23,552 bases of DNA from Actinomycetota bacterium. GTDB taxonomy: Bacteria; Actinomycetota; Actinomycetes; S36-B12; UBA5976. Made by a program: the position numbers and the translations under genes. Below are positions 1 to 9,329 of this stretch, in pieces. A model generated the notes under the pieces. The model was not told the origin of the DNA and made no database searches. It was given only the letters and a program-made list of their open reading frames with translations. The stretch is taken from the NCBI GenBank assembly GCA_947486505.1, contig CANKTT010000006.1, forward strand, positions 1-23,552, written 5' to 3'. Numbering within the stretch: position 1 is the first letter of the stretch; each line of letters opens with the position of its first letter.

Positions 1-159
1 GGCTTCGTAGAAGTTGATGGCACTGATCGCGATGTATTCCTTCATTACTCAGCTATTGAGGTTGATGGATTCAAGACCCTGGAACAGGATCAGCGAGTTG
101 AGTTCGAAATCGGCGAAGGCCCAAAGGGTCCTCAGGCAGAGCACGTACGCCCGGTTTAA
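1..159 (+). CDS. Cold-shock protein (CspA family), 3' part only
   Basis: The window opens inside a reading frame that starts at base 1 and ends with TAA at 157-159, giving 52 residues. It begins GFVEVDG and continues DVFLHYSAI, then [17 protein letters not shown], which is the second half of the single OB-fold cold-shock domain. The RNP2-like segment DVFLHYSAI supplies part of the nucleic-acid-binding face; RNP1 (KGFGFI-like) would lie at or before the window edge. Members are about 65-70 residues, so roughly the first 13-15 residues are missing. The family binds single-stranded RNA and DNA in the cytoplasm and melts RNA structure. A strong terminator follows 14 bases after the stop, so this is probably the end of its transcript. 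The family call is secure; which paralogue it is cannot be told. Confidence 0.9.
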   Translation, partial: GFVEVDGTDRDVFLHYSAIEVDGFKTLEQDQRVEFEIGEGPKGPQAEHVRPV

Positions 160-173
160 GACCAACACCTTAT

Positions 174-209
174 ACAAAAGGACTCGAGATTTTCTCGAGT
201 CCTTTTGTT
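174..209 (+). terminator. Rho-independent terminator after the cold-shock gene
   Basis: A perfect 16 bp stem pairs 174-189 (ACAAAAGGACTCGAGA) with 193-208 (TCTCGAGTCCTTTTGT) around the 3 nt loop TTT. The right arm ends in a T-rich run (CCTTTTGTT). It is symmetrical, so it could also stop transcription on the minus strand, but no minus-strand gene enters here. It separates the cold-shock gene from pyrE. Confidence 0.9.
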
Positions 210-247
210 ATGTCCAGGTCAACCCATCTATGAATGAGCAATCGAAA

Positions 248-259
248 TAGGCTAGGGAC
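248..259 (+). promoter_or_regulatory. Probable leaderless promoter (-10) of pyrE
   Basis: TAGGCT at 248-253 fits the actinobacterial -10 pattern TANNNT and lies exactly 6 nt before the pyrE ATG at 260, placing the transcription start at or next to the start codon. No consensus -35 is visible. The same hexamer precedes purD at the same kind of distance. The purine-rich AGGGAC between the hexamer and ATG is too close to ATG to be a typical ribosome binding site. Confidence 0.5.
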
Positions 260-793
260 ATGTCAGATCGCGAAGCACTTCGTCAGCAAATAATCGATAA
301 AGCAGTTGTACACGGCAAGGTAGTACTTTCCAGTGGCAAAGTAGCTGACTACTACGTGGACCTTCGTCGAGTAACTCTTGATTCAGAGGCAGCGCCCATC
401 ATTGGTCGAGTTATGTTGGAGCTGACAAAAGATTTAGATTTCGATGCAGTCGGCGGATTAACACTCGGTGCAGATCCTGTAGCAACTGCAATGCTTCACG
501 CTGCTGCTGCGCAAGGTCGCAAATTAGATGCCTTTGTAGTTCGTAAAGCCGAAAAGGCTCATGGACTCCAGCGTCGTATCGAAGGACCAGATGTTAAGGG
601 CCGTCGGGTACTTGCCGTTGAAGACACCAGCACTACCGGCGGTTCAGTTATGACTGCCGTTGAAGCACTGCGCGAAGCTGGCGCGGAAGTTGTTGCAGTG
701 GCAGTAATTGTGGAACGAGCAGCGCAACCGACTATCGAAGCTGCTGGACTTGATTATTTGTACGCGTACAACTTGCCAGACTTAGGACTTTAA
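260..793 (+). CDS. pyrE: Orotate phosphoribosyltransferase
   Basis: 177 residues. The enzyme transfers ribose phosphate from PRPP to orotate to make OMP, the fifth step of UMP synthesis, in the cytoplasm. The type I phosphoribosyltransferase PRPP-binding motif is plain at residues 117-129 (VLAVEDTSTTGGS, with the paired acidic residues E121 D122). The N-terminal part has the orotate-side segment SSGKVADYYVDLRRV (residues 24-38), and VVRKAEKAHG (93-102) resembles the flexible catalytic loop region. The length is normal for short bacterial PyrE. ATG 260 is the natural start; it lies 6 nt after a TAGGCT -10 box and probably gives a leaderless mRNA. The gene stands alone: a terminator precedes it and the convergent DedA gene overlaps its last 4 bases. 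No other pyrimidine gene is nearby. Confidence 0.95.
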   Translation: MSDREALRQQIIDKAVVHGKVVLSSGKVADYYVDLRRVTLDSEAAPIIGRVMLELTKDLDFDAVGGLTLGADPVATAMLHAAAAQGRKLDAFVVRKAEKAHGLQRRIEGPDVKGRRVLAVEDTSTTGGSVMTAVEALREAGAEVVAVAVIVERAAQPTIEAAGLDYLYAYNLPDLGL

Positions 794-1449
794 TTCTTAC
801 TCTGCTTGCGCTGGCGCAAAACCTCAATAACGACTGGAACCAAACTTAAGCCAACAATTCCAATTGTGACGAGTTCGATGTTGTCAGCAACAAAATCAAT
901 GCCACCGAAAAAGTATCCGGCCAAAGTAAGACTTACTACCCAAAGGATTCCGCCGATAGTGCTGTAGGTCGCATAGATTCGGTAATTCATCTGTGCCACA
1001 CCTGCCATGCTGGTAATCACAGGTCTTACTACTGGAACAAATCGAGCTAAGACGATTGCACGTGGGCCATGCTTCTCAAAAAAGTTTTGAGTCACAACGA
1101 CATACTCTTGCTTGAAGAACCTAGAGTCAGGACGACTAAAGAGCTTTGGTCCAAATTTTGCGCCGGTCCAGTATCCAATCAAATTTCCTAAAATTGCAGC
1201 GACCGACATCGCAATGATTGCAATCCAAACTGGAGTAGATATGAATCCGGTGGCAAGCAGAATTCCCACAATGAATAGAAGCGAATCACCTGGGAGAACC
1301 AGCCCGATTAGCAGCGCACATTCAATCAACAAAATCCCACACGCAACAACAAGTGCCAAACTGCCAAAGCCTTTAAGCAACCCTTCTGGGTCCAGGAATC
1401 CAGCTGCTTGAATGGATGTTGCGAATTCGAATTGGGTAGTTGCAATCAC
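790..1449 (-). CDS. DedA/VTT-family membrane protein
   Basis: About 219 residues from GTG 1449; ATG 1452 and a longer frame from 1506 are alternatives. It is an integral membrane protein with hydrophobic segments near the N-terminus (LALVVACGILLIECALLIGL), mid-protein (WIAIIAMSVAAILGNLIGYW) and C-terminus (two). The DedA hallmarks are present: the re-entrant-loop stretch LVLPGDSLLF, GNLIGYWTGAKFG, and the arginine-containing segment RAIVLARFVPVVRPVITSMAG, typical of F/Y-x-x-R-x-x-P-x-x-R in this family. DedA/VTT proteins are linked to phospholipid (undecaprenyl phosphate or phosphatidylethanolamine) translocation across the membrane; the substrate cannot be told here. I favour GTG 1449 because TACAGT (minus strand, top 1456-1461) lies 6 nt upstream, matching the leaderless pattern of other genes. 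It converges on pyrE with a 4 bp overlap. Confidence 0.88.
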   Translation of the reverse strand: MIATTQFEFATSIQAAGFLDPEGLLKGFGSLALVVACGILLIECALLIGLVLPGDSLLFIVGILLATGFISTPVWIAIIAMSVAAILGNLIGYWTGAKFGPKLFSRPDSRFFKQEYVVVTQNFFEKHGPRAIVLARFVPVVRPVITSMAGVAQMNYRIYATYSTIGGILWVVSLTLAGYFFGGIDFVADNIELVTIGIVGLSLVPVVIEVLRQRKQSKN

Positions 1450-1455
1450 CATATG

Positions 1456-1461
1456 ACTGTA
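1456..1461 (-). promoter_or_regulatory. Possible -10 box of the DedA gene
   Basis: Minus-strand TACAGT (TANNNT) lies 6 nt before GTG 1449 and 3 nt before ATG 1452. The spacing suggests a leaderless transcript starting at GTG 1449. No convincing -35 is seen. The divergent fba gene shares this 85-base intergenic stretch; it has a clear Shine-Dalgarno (CAGGAG, 1521-1526) but no recognisable -10. Confidence 0.35.
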
Positions 1462-1534
1462 CCCGTGACACAATAAGAACGTGGTCTGCGGCAAGCCCGA
1501 GCCCACAGATTTATTGATTCCAGGAGTCTGCCAA

Positions 1535-2560
1535 ATGCCTATTGCTAGTCCAGAAATTTACAACGAGATGCTTGACTGCGCCAAGGCCGGCGCATTCGCT
1601 TACCCAGCGATTAACTGCACTTCGTCGCAGACCATTGTTGCTGCGATTCGCGGTTTTGCTGAAGCCGAGAGCGATGGCATTGTTCAGGTTTCATGGGGCG
1701 GCGCAGAGTTTGCATCAGGACAAGGTGTCAAGGACATGGTGATTGGTGCAGTCGCACTTGCAGAATTCGCCCACGCAGTTGCTAAGGGTTACAGCGTTAA
1801 CATCGCAATTCATACCGATCACTGCCCAGCCGAAAAACTTGATGGCTTTATGCGTCCATTAGTTCAGATTTCTGCCGATCGCGTTAAAGCCGGGCAAGGC
1901 CCGCTATTTCAATCCCACATGTGGGATGGCTCGGCAGTTTCAATGAAAGAGAATTTAGCTGTCGCTGACGAAATGCTAGATAAGTGTGCTGCTGCGGAAA
2001 CAATTCTTGAAATTGAAATCGGCGTAGTTGGTGGCGAAGAAGATGGTATTGAAGCATCACACGATGCCAAGTTGTTCTCAACACCTGAGGATGCATTAGC
2101 TATGGCTGACCGTCTTGGTCTTGGCGAGCGTGGTCGCTACCTGGTAGCTGCAACTTTCGGAAACGTTCATGGTGTTTACAAGCCTGGCAACGTGGTTTTA
2201 ACTCCAGGTATTTTGAAGGAACTTCAAGATGCTGTGCAGGCAAAGCACGACACCAAGGACAAGCCACTTGATTTGGTCTTCCATGGAGGTTCTGGTTCAT
2301 TGCTTTCTGAAATCCGCGAGTCACTGGATTACGGCGTAATCAAAATGAACATCGATACCGATACCCAATACGCATTTACTCGTCCAGTGGCTGATCATGT
2401 GTTCAAAAACTACGACGGCATTTTGAAAATCGATGGCGAAGTTGGAAATAAAAAGATTTACGACCCACGCGCATTCGGTAAAGCTGCTGAAGCAGGTATG
2501 GCAACCCGTGTAGTTAAGGCTTGCGAAGACCTTCGCTCAACCGGAACGCGGATCAAGTAA
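1535..2560 (+). CDS. fba: Class II fructose-bisphosphate aldolase
   Basis: 341 residues. It catalyses reversible cleavage of fructose 1,6-bisphosphate into dihydroxyacetone phosphate and glyceraldehyde 3-phosphate, in glycolysis and gluconeogenesis, using zinc. The class II signature AIHTDHCPAEKLD is at residues 91-103, with D95 as the catalytic acid/base and H96 as a zinc ligand. EIEIGVVGGEEDG follows (about 175-187), then FGNVHG, and the phosphate-binding FHGGSGS and NIDTDTQYAFTRP near the C-terminus. The length matches the long actinobacterial class II enzyme. ATG 1535 is chosen over upstream codons because CAGGAG lies 8 nt before it (1521-1526) and the protein then begins MPIASPEIYNEML, as in the family. 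The next gene starts on the last base of this stop codon, so DUF3151 is translationally coupled. Confidence 0.95.
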   Translation: MPIASPEIYNEMLDCAKAGAFAYPAINCTSSQTIVAAIRGFAEAESDGIVQVSWGGAEFASGQGVKDMVIGAVALAEFAHAVAKGYSVNIAIHTDHCPAEKLDGFMRPLVQISADRVKAGQGPLFQSHMWDGSAVSMKENLAVADEMLDKCAAAETILEIEIGVVGGEEDGIEASHDAKLFSTPEDALAMADRLGLGERGRYLVAATFGNVHGVYKPGNVVLTPGILKELQDAVQAKHDTKDKPLDLVFHGGSGSLLSEIRESLDYGVIKMNIDTDTQYAFTRPVADHVFKNYDGILKIDGEVGNKKIYDPRAFGKAAEAGMATRVVKACEDLRSTGTRIK

Positions 2561-2976
2561 TGACAATCGGACAAGACTTACTTGATGGACCGCCGCCAAC
2601 ACTGCTTCCAGCAGATAACCGCGCCTTAGAAGCAATCGCTGCAGGTAAGTCACCTGAAGCAGTGGCTGCCGAATTCCCAGAAAGCAGCTTGGCTTGGGCC
2701 GCGCTTGCGGATCAAGCTTGGAATGAAAAACGAATCATTGAGTCGTATGCCTTTGCACGTGTTGGTTACCACCGTGGACTTGATGCGCTTCGCAAAAATG
2801 GCTGGAAAGGTTTTGGACCAGTTCCCTACAACCATGAACCAAATCGGGGATTCCTACGCTGCCTAAATGCCTTAGCTCGCGGCGCAAAATCCATCGGAGA
2901 GTCGGCAGAAGCCACTCGATGCGCCCAGTTTTTAACGGACTGTGACCCGGCTGCAACACAAGCACTAGCCGAGTAA
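2560..2976 (+). CDS. DUF3151 family protein
   Basis: 138 residues, recognised as the DUF3151 family found in Actinobacteria. The diagnostic core is the stretch GLDALRKNGWKGFGPVPYNHEPNRGFLRCLNALARGA (about residues 77-113). The function is unknown. The protein is soluble and mostly helical in appearance, with no signal peptide or membrane segment. ATG 2560 overlaps the fba stop codon by one base (TAATG), so the two are co-translated. As I recall, the fba-DUF3151 pair is common in Actinobacteria, which suggests a link with central carbon metabolism, but this is inference from context only. The acidic N-terminal half (ESSLAWAALADQAW, then YAFARVGYHRGLDAL) looks tetratricopeptide-like in composition, without a clear repeat. 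Confidence 0.85.
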   Translation: MTIGQDLLDGPPPTLLPADNRALEAIAAGKSPEAVAAEFPESSLAWAALADQAWNEKRIIESYAFARVGYHRGLDALRKNGWKGFGPVPYNHEPNRGFLRCLNALARGAKSIGESAEATRCAQFLTDCDPAATQALAE

Positions 2977-2997
2977 CTCCACGCCATAAATAAGGAC

Positions 2998-4327
<1,330 letters not shown>

Positions 4328-4331
4328 TTAA

Positions 4332-5093
4332 ATGAAAATCGCTTCAGTCAAGAATGAGTTTGGCGATCCTATTGGCCTACCGGTTGATGAAGTAACTCGA
4401 CCAGGTCTTCCTGACGAATCTGTAACGCTATCTGGTAACTATTGCTACCTAGAAGTTTTGGATGCAGACAAGCACGTCGCGGATCTTTGGTCAGTTTATT
4501 CGTTAGATACTGATGGTCGACTTTGGACTTACATGCCACAAGGGCCGTTCAAGAGTGAAGCTGATTATCGAGTTTGGGTTGAAGGCGCGCAGCACAAAGC
4601 TGATCCATTCTTTTATGCGATCATCGATAGCGAGACTGATAAAGCAGTTGGTGTTGCTTCTTTCTTGCGCGTTGATCCAGTCTCCAGTTCGATTGAAGTT
4701 GGTTGGATTACCTATTCGCCAGTCATTCAGCAAAAGCCAATTGCTAGTGAAGCTATGTACTTGATGATGAAATATGTATTTGATCTTGGCTACCGACGCT
4801 ACGAGTGGAAATGCAATTCCCTAAACCAACCATCGATCAATGCAGCGATGCGATTGGGTATGTCCTTCGAAGGACTGTTCCGTCAGGCCACAATGGTTAA
4901 GGGTCATAACCGCGACACAGCTTGGTTTGCAATTCTTGATCGTGACTGGCCAGTAGCTCAAGATGCTTTCGTAGCCTGGCTTGATCCAGAAAACTTTGAC
5001 GCAGATGGCAACCAAATTCTCCGTCTTTCTGACCTGACGGCTCCAATTGTCGAGTCCCGCTGGCCAAACTTAAGCCTTGACGTCCAGCGCTAG
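4332..5093 (+). CDS. GNAT acetyltransferase, RimJ/RimL-like
   Basis: 253 residues. The GNAT fold is recognised from AVGVASFLRVDPVSSSIEVGWITYSP (beta strands 2-4), MYLMMKYVFDLGYRRYEWKCNSLNQPSINAAMRLGMSFEGLFRQATMVKGHNRDTAWFAILDRDWP (C-terminal half). The NQPSINAAMRLGMSFEG segment is typical of the RimL subgroup, whose members acetylate N-terminal amino groups of ribosomal proteins or small amines; the target here is unknown. The N-terminal 60 residues (GLPVDEVTRPGLPDESVTLSGNYCYLEVLDADKHV) match the RimL-like layout with a 'rank/position' preamble. It starts 4 nt after the purA stop with no obvious Shine-Dalgarno, so translation likely depends on purA. The 80-base gap after it carries the promoter of the next gene. 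Confidence 0.85.
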   Translation: MKIASVKNEFGDPIGLPVDEVTRPGLPDESVTLSGNYCYLEVLDADKHVADLWSVYSLDTDGRLWTYMPQGPFKSEADYRVWVEGAQHKADPFFYAIIDSETDKAVGVASFLRVDPVSSSIEVGWITYSPVIQQKPIASEAMYLMMKYVFDLGYRRYEWKCNSLNQPSINAAMRLGMSFEGLFRQATMVKGHNRDTAWFAILDRDWPVAQDAFVAWLDPENFDADGNQILRLSDLTAPIVESRWPNLSLDVQR

Positions 5094-5135
5094 GTAGATT
5101 CGCCCCTTAAGTTCGCCAGGTTATTGCCACAGGCG

Positions 5136-5166
5136 TAGCATTGTCTCGACCACTTGGTAAGAGGAG
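5136..5166 (+). promoter_or_regulatory. Promoter and ribosome binding site of the class III aminotransferase
   Basis: TAGCAT at 5136-5141 fits TANNNT. The purine-rich AAGAGGAG at 5159-5166 is a strong Shine-Dalgarno 10 nt before ATG 5177. The -35 region is not recognisable. Unlike pyrE and purD, this gene has a conventional leader of roughly 25-30 nt. Confidence 0.45.
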
Positions 5167-5176
5167 TTGCTAAACC

Positions 5177-6520
5177 ATGGAAGCCAATACAGCCCGCGGC
5201 AAGGAAGTTTACGATCTAGACCGCAATCACGTATTTCATTCTTGGAGCGCGCAAGGTGCTCTAAACCCAATGCTGATCCAGGGTGGTGAAGGTTCATACG
5301 TTTGGGATTACGACGGCAACCGCTACCTTGACTTCTCAAGCCAGTTAGTGAACGTAAACATCGGTCACCAGCATCCAAAAGTTGTTAAGGCAATTCAGGA
5401 TCAGGCTGGCAAGCTAACAACAATTGCGCCACAGCACGCAAATGATATGCGCGGCGAAGCTGCAAAGCGGATTGCTGATCTAGCACCCGATCACATGAAT
5501 AAAGTTTTCTTCACCAATGGTGGAGCCGATGCAGTCGAGAATGCAATCCGTATGGCACGCATTCACACCCGCAAGCACAAAGTACTTTCGTTCTACCGTT
5601 CGTACCACGGCAACACTGGTTCAGCGATCAATGCAACTGGTGATCCACGTCGTTGGCCAAATGAATTCTCTGCTGGTCACGTTCACTTCTTTGGTCCACA
5701 CCTTTACCGTTCAAGCTTCTGGTCAGAAAATCAGGAACAAGAACGTGACCGCGCACTGGCTCACTTAGCTGAAGTTATTAAATACGAAGGTCCAAACACA
5801 ATTGGTGCTTTGATCATCGAAACTGTTGTTGGTACCGCTGGCGTCCTGATTCCACCTCCGGGTTACTTAGAAGGCGTGCGCAAACTTTGTGACGATAATG
5901 GAATTGTTTTGATTCTGGATGAAGTTATGTGTGGCTTTGGACGCACCGGTGAATGGTTTGCCTTCGATGCATTTGATGTAAAGCCTGACTTGTTTGTATT
6001 CGCTAAGGGTTCAAACAGCGGATACGTTCCAGTTGGTGGCGTAGTAATCAGTGATGACATCGCGGCAACTTTCGACAGCCAAGTTTTCCCTGGTGGTTTA
6101 ACTTACTCGGGACATCCACTTGCTACAGCATCAATCGTGGCAACTATCGATGTTATGAAGGAAGAGAAGATTGTGGAAAACGCCAAGCACATTGGCGAGA
6201 ACATTCTTGGACCAGGTCTTAAGGAACTAGCGGAGCGTCACAAGATCATTGGTGAAGCTCGCGGTAAGGGTGTCTTCTGGGCGCTTGACCTTGTTAAAGA
6301 TCGCGAAACCAAGGAAATGATTGCACCTTACGGTGGCACATCTCCTGCAATGGGCGAACTTGTTGCCTCAGCCAAGAAGCATGGCTTGATGCCATTCACT
6401 AACTACAACCGTTGGCACATCGTTCCACCTTGCAATGTTTCTGAAACAGAAGCCAAGGAAGGTTTAGCAATCTTGGACGAAGTATTTGCTGGTCTAGGAA
6501 AGTACTACGAAGGTAAGTAA
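5177..6520 (+). CDS. Class III PLP-dependent aminotransferase (omega-amino acid type)
   Basis: 447 residues, full length. Fold type I class III aminotransferases move an amino group, often a terminal one, to pyruvate or 2-oxoglutarate. The signature runs from LDEVMCGFGRTGEWFAF (D248 binds the PLP ring nitrogen) to FAKGSNSGYVPVGGVV, in which K277 is the Schiff-base lysine. TNGGADAVENAIRMAR (113-128) binds the cofactor phosphate, and SYHGNTGSAINATGDPRRW (142-160) follows. The N-terminus HSWSAQGALNPMLI is typical of a widespread subgroup usually annotated only as 'aspartate aminotransferase family' or taurine/beta-alanine-pyruvate type; I cannot assign the substrate. It is monocistronic, with its own promoter and a strong terminator. 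A link to the amine-catabolic genes 4 kb downstream is possible but unproven. Confidence 0.9.
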   Translation: MEANTARGKEVYDLDRNHVFHSWSAQGALNPMLIQGGEGSYVWDYDGNRYLDFSSQLVNVNIGHQHPKVVKAIQDQAGKLTTIAPQHANDMRGEAAKRIADLAPDHMNKVFFTNGGADAVENAIRMARIHTRKHKVLSFYRSYHGNTGSAINATGDPRRWPNEFSAGHVHFFGPHLYRSSFWSENQEQERDRALAHLAEVIKYEGPNTIGALIIETVVGTAGVLIPPPGYLEGVRKLCDDNGIVLILDEVMCGFGRTGEWFAFDAFDVKPDLFVFAKGSNSGYVPVGGVVISDDIAATFDSQVFPGGLTYSGHPLATASIVATIDVMKEEKIVENAKHIGENILGPGLKELAERHKIIGEARGKGVFWALDLVKDRETKEMIAPYGGTSPAMGELVASAKKHGLMPFTNYNRWHIVPPCNVSETEAKEGLAILDEVFAGLGKYYEGK

Positions 6521-6528
6521 GTCTTAAG

Positions 6529-6571
6529 AAAAATCCCGAACCTAGTGCGAATCTAGGTTCGGGATTTTTTT
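6529..6571 (+). terminator. Rho-independent terminator after the aminotransferase
   Basis: A perfect 17 bp stem pairs 6529-6545 (AAAAATCCCGAACCTAG) with 6553-6569 (CTAGGTTCGGGATTTTT) around a 7 nt loop, followed by further T residues to 6571. It lies 9 nt after the stop codon. The purD -10 box begins only 18 nt downstream, so termination and purine-operon initiation are tightly packed. Confidence 0.93.
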
Positions 6572-6588
6572 GTTGTGCGTATTGGCAA

Positions 6589-6601
6589 TAGGCTTAGGAA
6601 A
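6589..6601 (+). promoter_or_regulatory. Probable leaderless promoter (-10) of the purDBC operon
   Basis: TAGGCT at 6589-6594 matches the hexamer upstream of pyrE and lies 7 nt before GTG 6602. The AGGAA at 6596-6600 ends 1 nt before the GTG, too close for a working Shine-Dalgarno, which favours a leaderless start. The -35 position falls in the T tract of the preceding terminator and shows no consensus. Confidence 0.5.
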
Positions 6602-7888
6602 GTGTTAATCCTGGTTATTGGTCAAGGTGCACGAGAGCACGCCATAACCCACACCCTGCTACGAGACCCGAACGTAGAGGTTATTTGTGCGCCAGGAAAT
6701 CTAGGTATTGCCCGGATCGCCCAGATTGCATCAGTTGATATCAATGACAATTCTTCAGTGGTCGCGTTAGCAAAAACCCACCAGCCAGATCTCGTAGTAA
6801 TTGGGCCTGAAGCTCCTCTGGTTGCAGGGGTTGCGGATGCACTTCGTGCTGCAGGATTTGTCGTCTTTGGCCCAAGTAAAGCGGCTGCTGCATTGGAAGG
6901 CAGCAAAGCATTTGCTAAAGAAATTATGCAAGCCGCCGGGGTTCCAACTGCGGATAGTAAGTATTGCCAAACAGTGCCAGAGGCAAGAGCAGCACTTGAA
7001 TTATTTGGTGCGCCTTACGTAGTTAAAGACGATGGCTTAGCAGCCGGCAAAGGCGTCGTTGTTACAGATTACTTTGATGCTGCAGTTGCTCATGTGATGG
7101 CATGCATCGACAGTCGCGATGGCGGCGCAGTTGTTATCGAAGAATTCTTAGACGGCCCAGAAGTTAGTTTGTTCGGTGTAAGTGATGGTACGACGATTGT
7201 GCCACTGACTCCAGCACAAGACTTCAAGCGCGTTGGTAATAACGATGAAGGACCGAACACTGGCGGCATGGGAGCATATTCACCACTGCCTTGGGCGCCT
7301 AAAAATTTCGTCACTGACGTGACAAAAAATGTTTTGCAGCCGATGGTTGACGAAATGAATCGCCGAGGCATTCCTTTCCAAGGTTTACTTTTCGCTGGAC
7401 TTGCTGTCACAAGTCGGGGAGTTCGAGTAATTGAATTTAATGCCCGCTTTGGCGATCCAGAAACTCAAGTTGTTTTAGCCAGACTTAATTCGTCTCTAAG
7501 TGAATTGCTATTGGCTGCAGCTACTGGAAAACTTTCCAGCCTGCCCGAACTTGAGTGGAAGTCAGAATCAGCAGTCACAGTTGTCTTGGCAGCTGAAGGT
7601 TATCCAGACTCGCCAAAGACTGGCGCCACCATTTCTGGAATCTCGGACGCCGAGAAGCTTGGCTTAACAGTTTTCCACGCTGGAACTAAGTCCAATGAAA
7701 CTGGAGAAATTCTGGTTAGCGGTGGGCGAGTGCTCAGCGTAACTGCGACCGGCAACGATTTAAGCGATGCACGGCGCCAGATCTACACCGGAATTGAGAG
7801 AATTGAATTCGACGGGGAACATCACCGCTTAGACATTGCAGAAAAAGCAGCACTTGGCCAGATTGATTTGGGAGAACATTATGGATAA
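6602..7888 (+). CDS. purD: Phosphoribosylamine-glycine ligase (GAR synthetase)
   Basis: 428 residues from GTG 6602. It joins phosphoribosylamine and glycine with ATP to make GAR, step two of IMP synthesis. The protein has the ATP-grasp order: N-terminal LILVIGQGAREHAI (family start MKVLVIGxGGREHA), IGPEAPLVAGVADALRAAG, FAKEIMQAAGVPTA, the ATP-binding VVKDDGLAAGKGVVV, AQDFKRVGNNDEGPNTGGMGAYSP, and the metal-binding EFNARFGDPETQ. GTG 6602 is chosen because it gives the standard family N-terminus and sits 7 nt after a TAGGCT -10 box; an upstream in-frame GTG at 6575 would add nine unusual residues and falls almost in the terminator. The purB start codon lies inside its last codons (8 bp overlap). 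Confidence 0.95.
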   Translation: MLILVIGQGAREHAITHTLLRDPNVEVICAPGNLGIARIAQIASVDINDNSSVVALAKTHQPDLVVIGPEAPLVAGVADALRAAGFVVFGPSKAAAALEGSKAFAKEIMQAAGVPTADSKYCQTVPEARAALELFGAPYVVKDDGLAAGKGVVVTDYFDAAVAHVMACIDSRDGGAVVIEEFLDGPEVSLFGVSDGTTIVPLTPAQDFKRVGNNDEGPNTGGMGAYSPLPWAPKNFVTDVTKNVLQPMVDEMNRRGIPFQGLLFAGLAVTSRGVRVIEFNARFGDPETQVVLARLNSSLSELLLAAATGKLSSLPELEWKSESAVTVVLAAEGYPDSPKTGATISGISDAEKLGLTVFHAGTKSNETGEILVSGGRVLSVTATGNDLSDARRQIYTGIERIEFDGEHHRLDIAEKAALGQIDLGEHYG

Positions 7889-9329
7889 TTCGCAATCAAC
7901 CAAGCCAGCTATTCCAAACATTCTTGCCAGTCGTTATGCGTCCAATGGCATGGCAAACATCTGGTCTGCGGAAAACAAAATTGCAATTGAGCGTCACCTT
8001 TGGATTGCAGTCCTTAAGGCACAAAAAGATTTAGGAATTGATATTCCGCAGGAAGCAATTGCTGCATACGAAAAGGCATTGCCCAACATCAATCTCAACA
8101 GTATTAATGAACGTGAGAAGTTAACTCGTCATGATGTTAAAGCGCGAATTGAAGAATTCTGCGAACTTGCTGGGTTCGAACATATCCATAAGGGAATGAC
8201 CAGCCGGGACTTAACTGAAAATGTGGAACAGCTTCAGATTGTTGAAGCCAGCTATTACATCCGGATCAAGGCTTTGGCTACGGCATCACGTTTAGCTGAA
8301 CTAGCAGTTCGCTACACCGATGTGGCACTAACTGGTCGCAGTCATAACGTTGCAGCCCAGACAACAACTTTGGGTAAGCGCTTTGCCTCTGCAGCCGAAG
8401 AACTATTGCATTCCATTGAACGACTAGATGATCTATTGAGCCGGTACCCACTTCGCGGCATCAAGGGCCCAGTAGGAACTTCGCAAGACATGTTGGATCT
8501 TTTTGGTGGCGATGCCAGCAAGCTTGCTGAACTTGAAACTCGAATTGCAGATCATGTAGGCATTAAGAACGTCCTTACAAGCGTTGGTCAGATCTATCCT
8601 CGCTCTTTGGACTACGAAGTTTTGACTGCGTTAGTTCAGCTAGCGAGCGCACCAAGTTCGCTAGCAACCACAATTCGTTTGATGGCTGGACATGAACTGG
8701 TAACAGAAGGCTTTAAAGAAGGCCAAGTTGGTTCAAGTGCGATGCCACACAAAATGAACACTCGTTCCTGTGAACGGGTAAATGGCTTCACTGTGATCTT
8801 GCGTGGCTATGCATCCATGGCTGGCGAACTTGCTGGCAATCAATGGAATGAAGGCGATGTGTTCTGCAGCGTTGTTCGCCGCGTTGCATTGCCGGATTCG
8901 TTCTATGCAATTGATGGTCTGTTTGAAACTTTCTTAACTGTCCTAGAAGAATTCGGCGCCTTCCCAGCGGTAATTGATCGCGAACTTTCTCGTTACTTGC
9001 CGTTTCTTGCTACAACCAAGATTTTGATGGCAGCAGTTCGCAATGGTGTTGGCCGCGAAACTGCGCATGAAGTAATCAAGGAACACGCAGTTACTGTTGC
9101 GTTAGAGATGCGCGGACCAAACGGTGGCGATGGCAATGCAGTGCTAGATCGACTTGCCGATGATTCCCGTCTCGGCATCAATCGGGAAGATTTAGAAGCG
9201 TTGATTTCAGAGCCACTTGAATTCACTGGCGCTGCCCGTGATCAGGTTGCTGCGGTGGCGGCTAAAGTTTCAAAACTCGTCGCAACTTCACCCGAAGCTG
9301 CTAACTACCGACCGGAGCCAATCCTGTGA
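7881..9329 (+). CDS. purB: Adenylosuccinate lyase
   Basis: 482 residues. It performs two eliminations of fumarate in purine synthesis, from SAICAR to AICAR and from adenylosuccinate to AMP. The superfamily signature GSSAMPHKMNTRSCERVNG starts at residue 284, with S285/S286 on the flexible catalytic loop. GRSHNVAAQ (152-160) carries the general-acid-side histidine H155, and MTSRDLTENVEQ (106-117) is the first conserved region. These versions (MTSRDLTENVEQ and MPHKMNT in place of the common TSSD.. and MPHKRNP) mark a distinct PurB subgroup with a C-terminal extension, but the catalytic residues are kept. ATG 7881 has GGGAG at 7870-7874 and overlaps the end of purD by 8 bp; its own stop overlaps purC by 4 bp. 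It is the middle gene of purDBC. Confidence 0.93.
   Translation: MDNSQSTKPAIPNILASRYASNGMANIWSAENKIAIERHLWIAVLKAQKDLGIDIPQEAIAAYEKALPNINLNSINEREKLTRHDVKARIEEFCELAGFEHIHKGMTSRDLTENVEQLQIVEASYYIRIKALATASRLAELAVRYTDVALTGRSHNVAAQTTTLGKRFASAAEELLHSIERLDDLLSRYPLRGIKGPVGTSQDMLDLFGGDASKLAELETRIADHVGIKNVLTSVGQIYPRSLDYEVLTALVQLASAPSSLATTIRLMAGHELVTEGFKEGQVGSSAMPHKMNTRSCERVNGFTVILRGYASMAGELAGNQWNEGDVFCSVVRRVALPDSFYAIDGLFETFLTVLEEFGAFPAVIDRELSRYLPFLATTKILMAAVRNGVGRETAHEVIKEHAVTVALEMRGPNGGDGNAVLDRLADDSRLGINREDLEALISEPLEFTGAARDQVAAVAAKVSKLVATSPEAANYRPEPIL

Noticed and set aside
6575..6601. GTG 6575 as the start of purD
   Set aside because: It would add nine residues not seen in PurD and lies 4 nt after the terminator T tract, upstream of the TAGGCT -10 box. 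GTG 6602 gives the family N-terminus.
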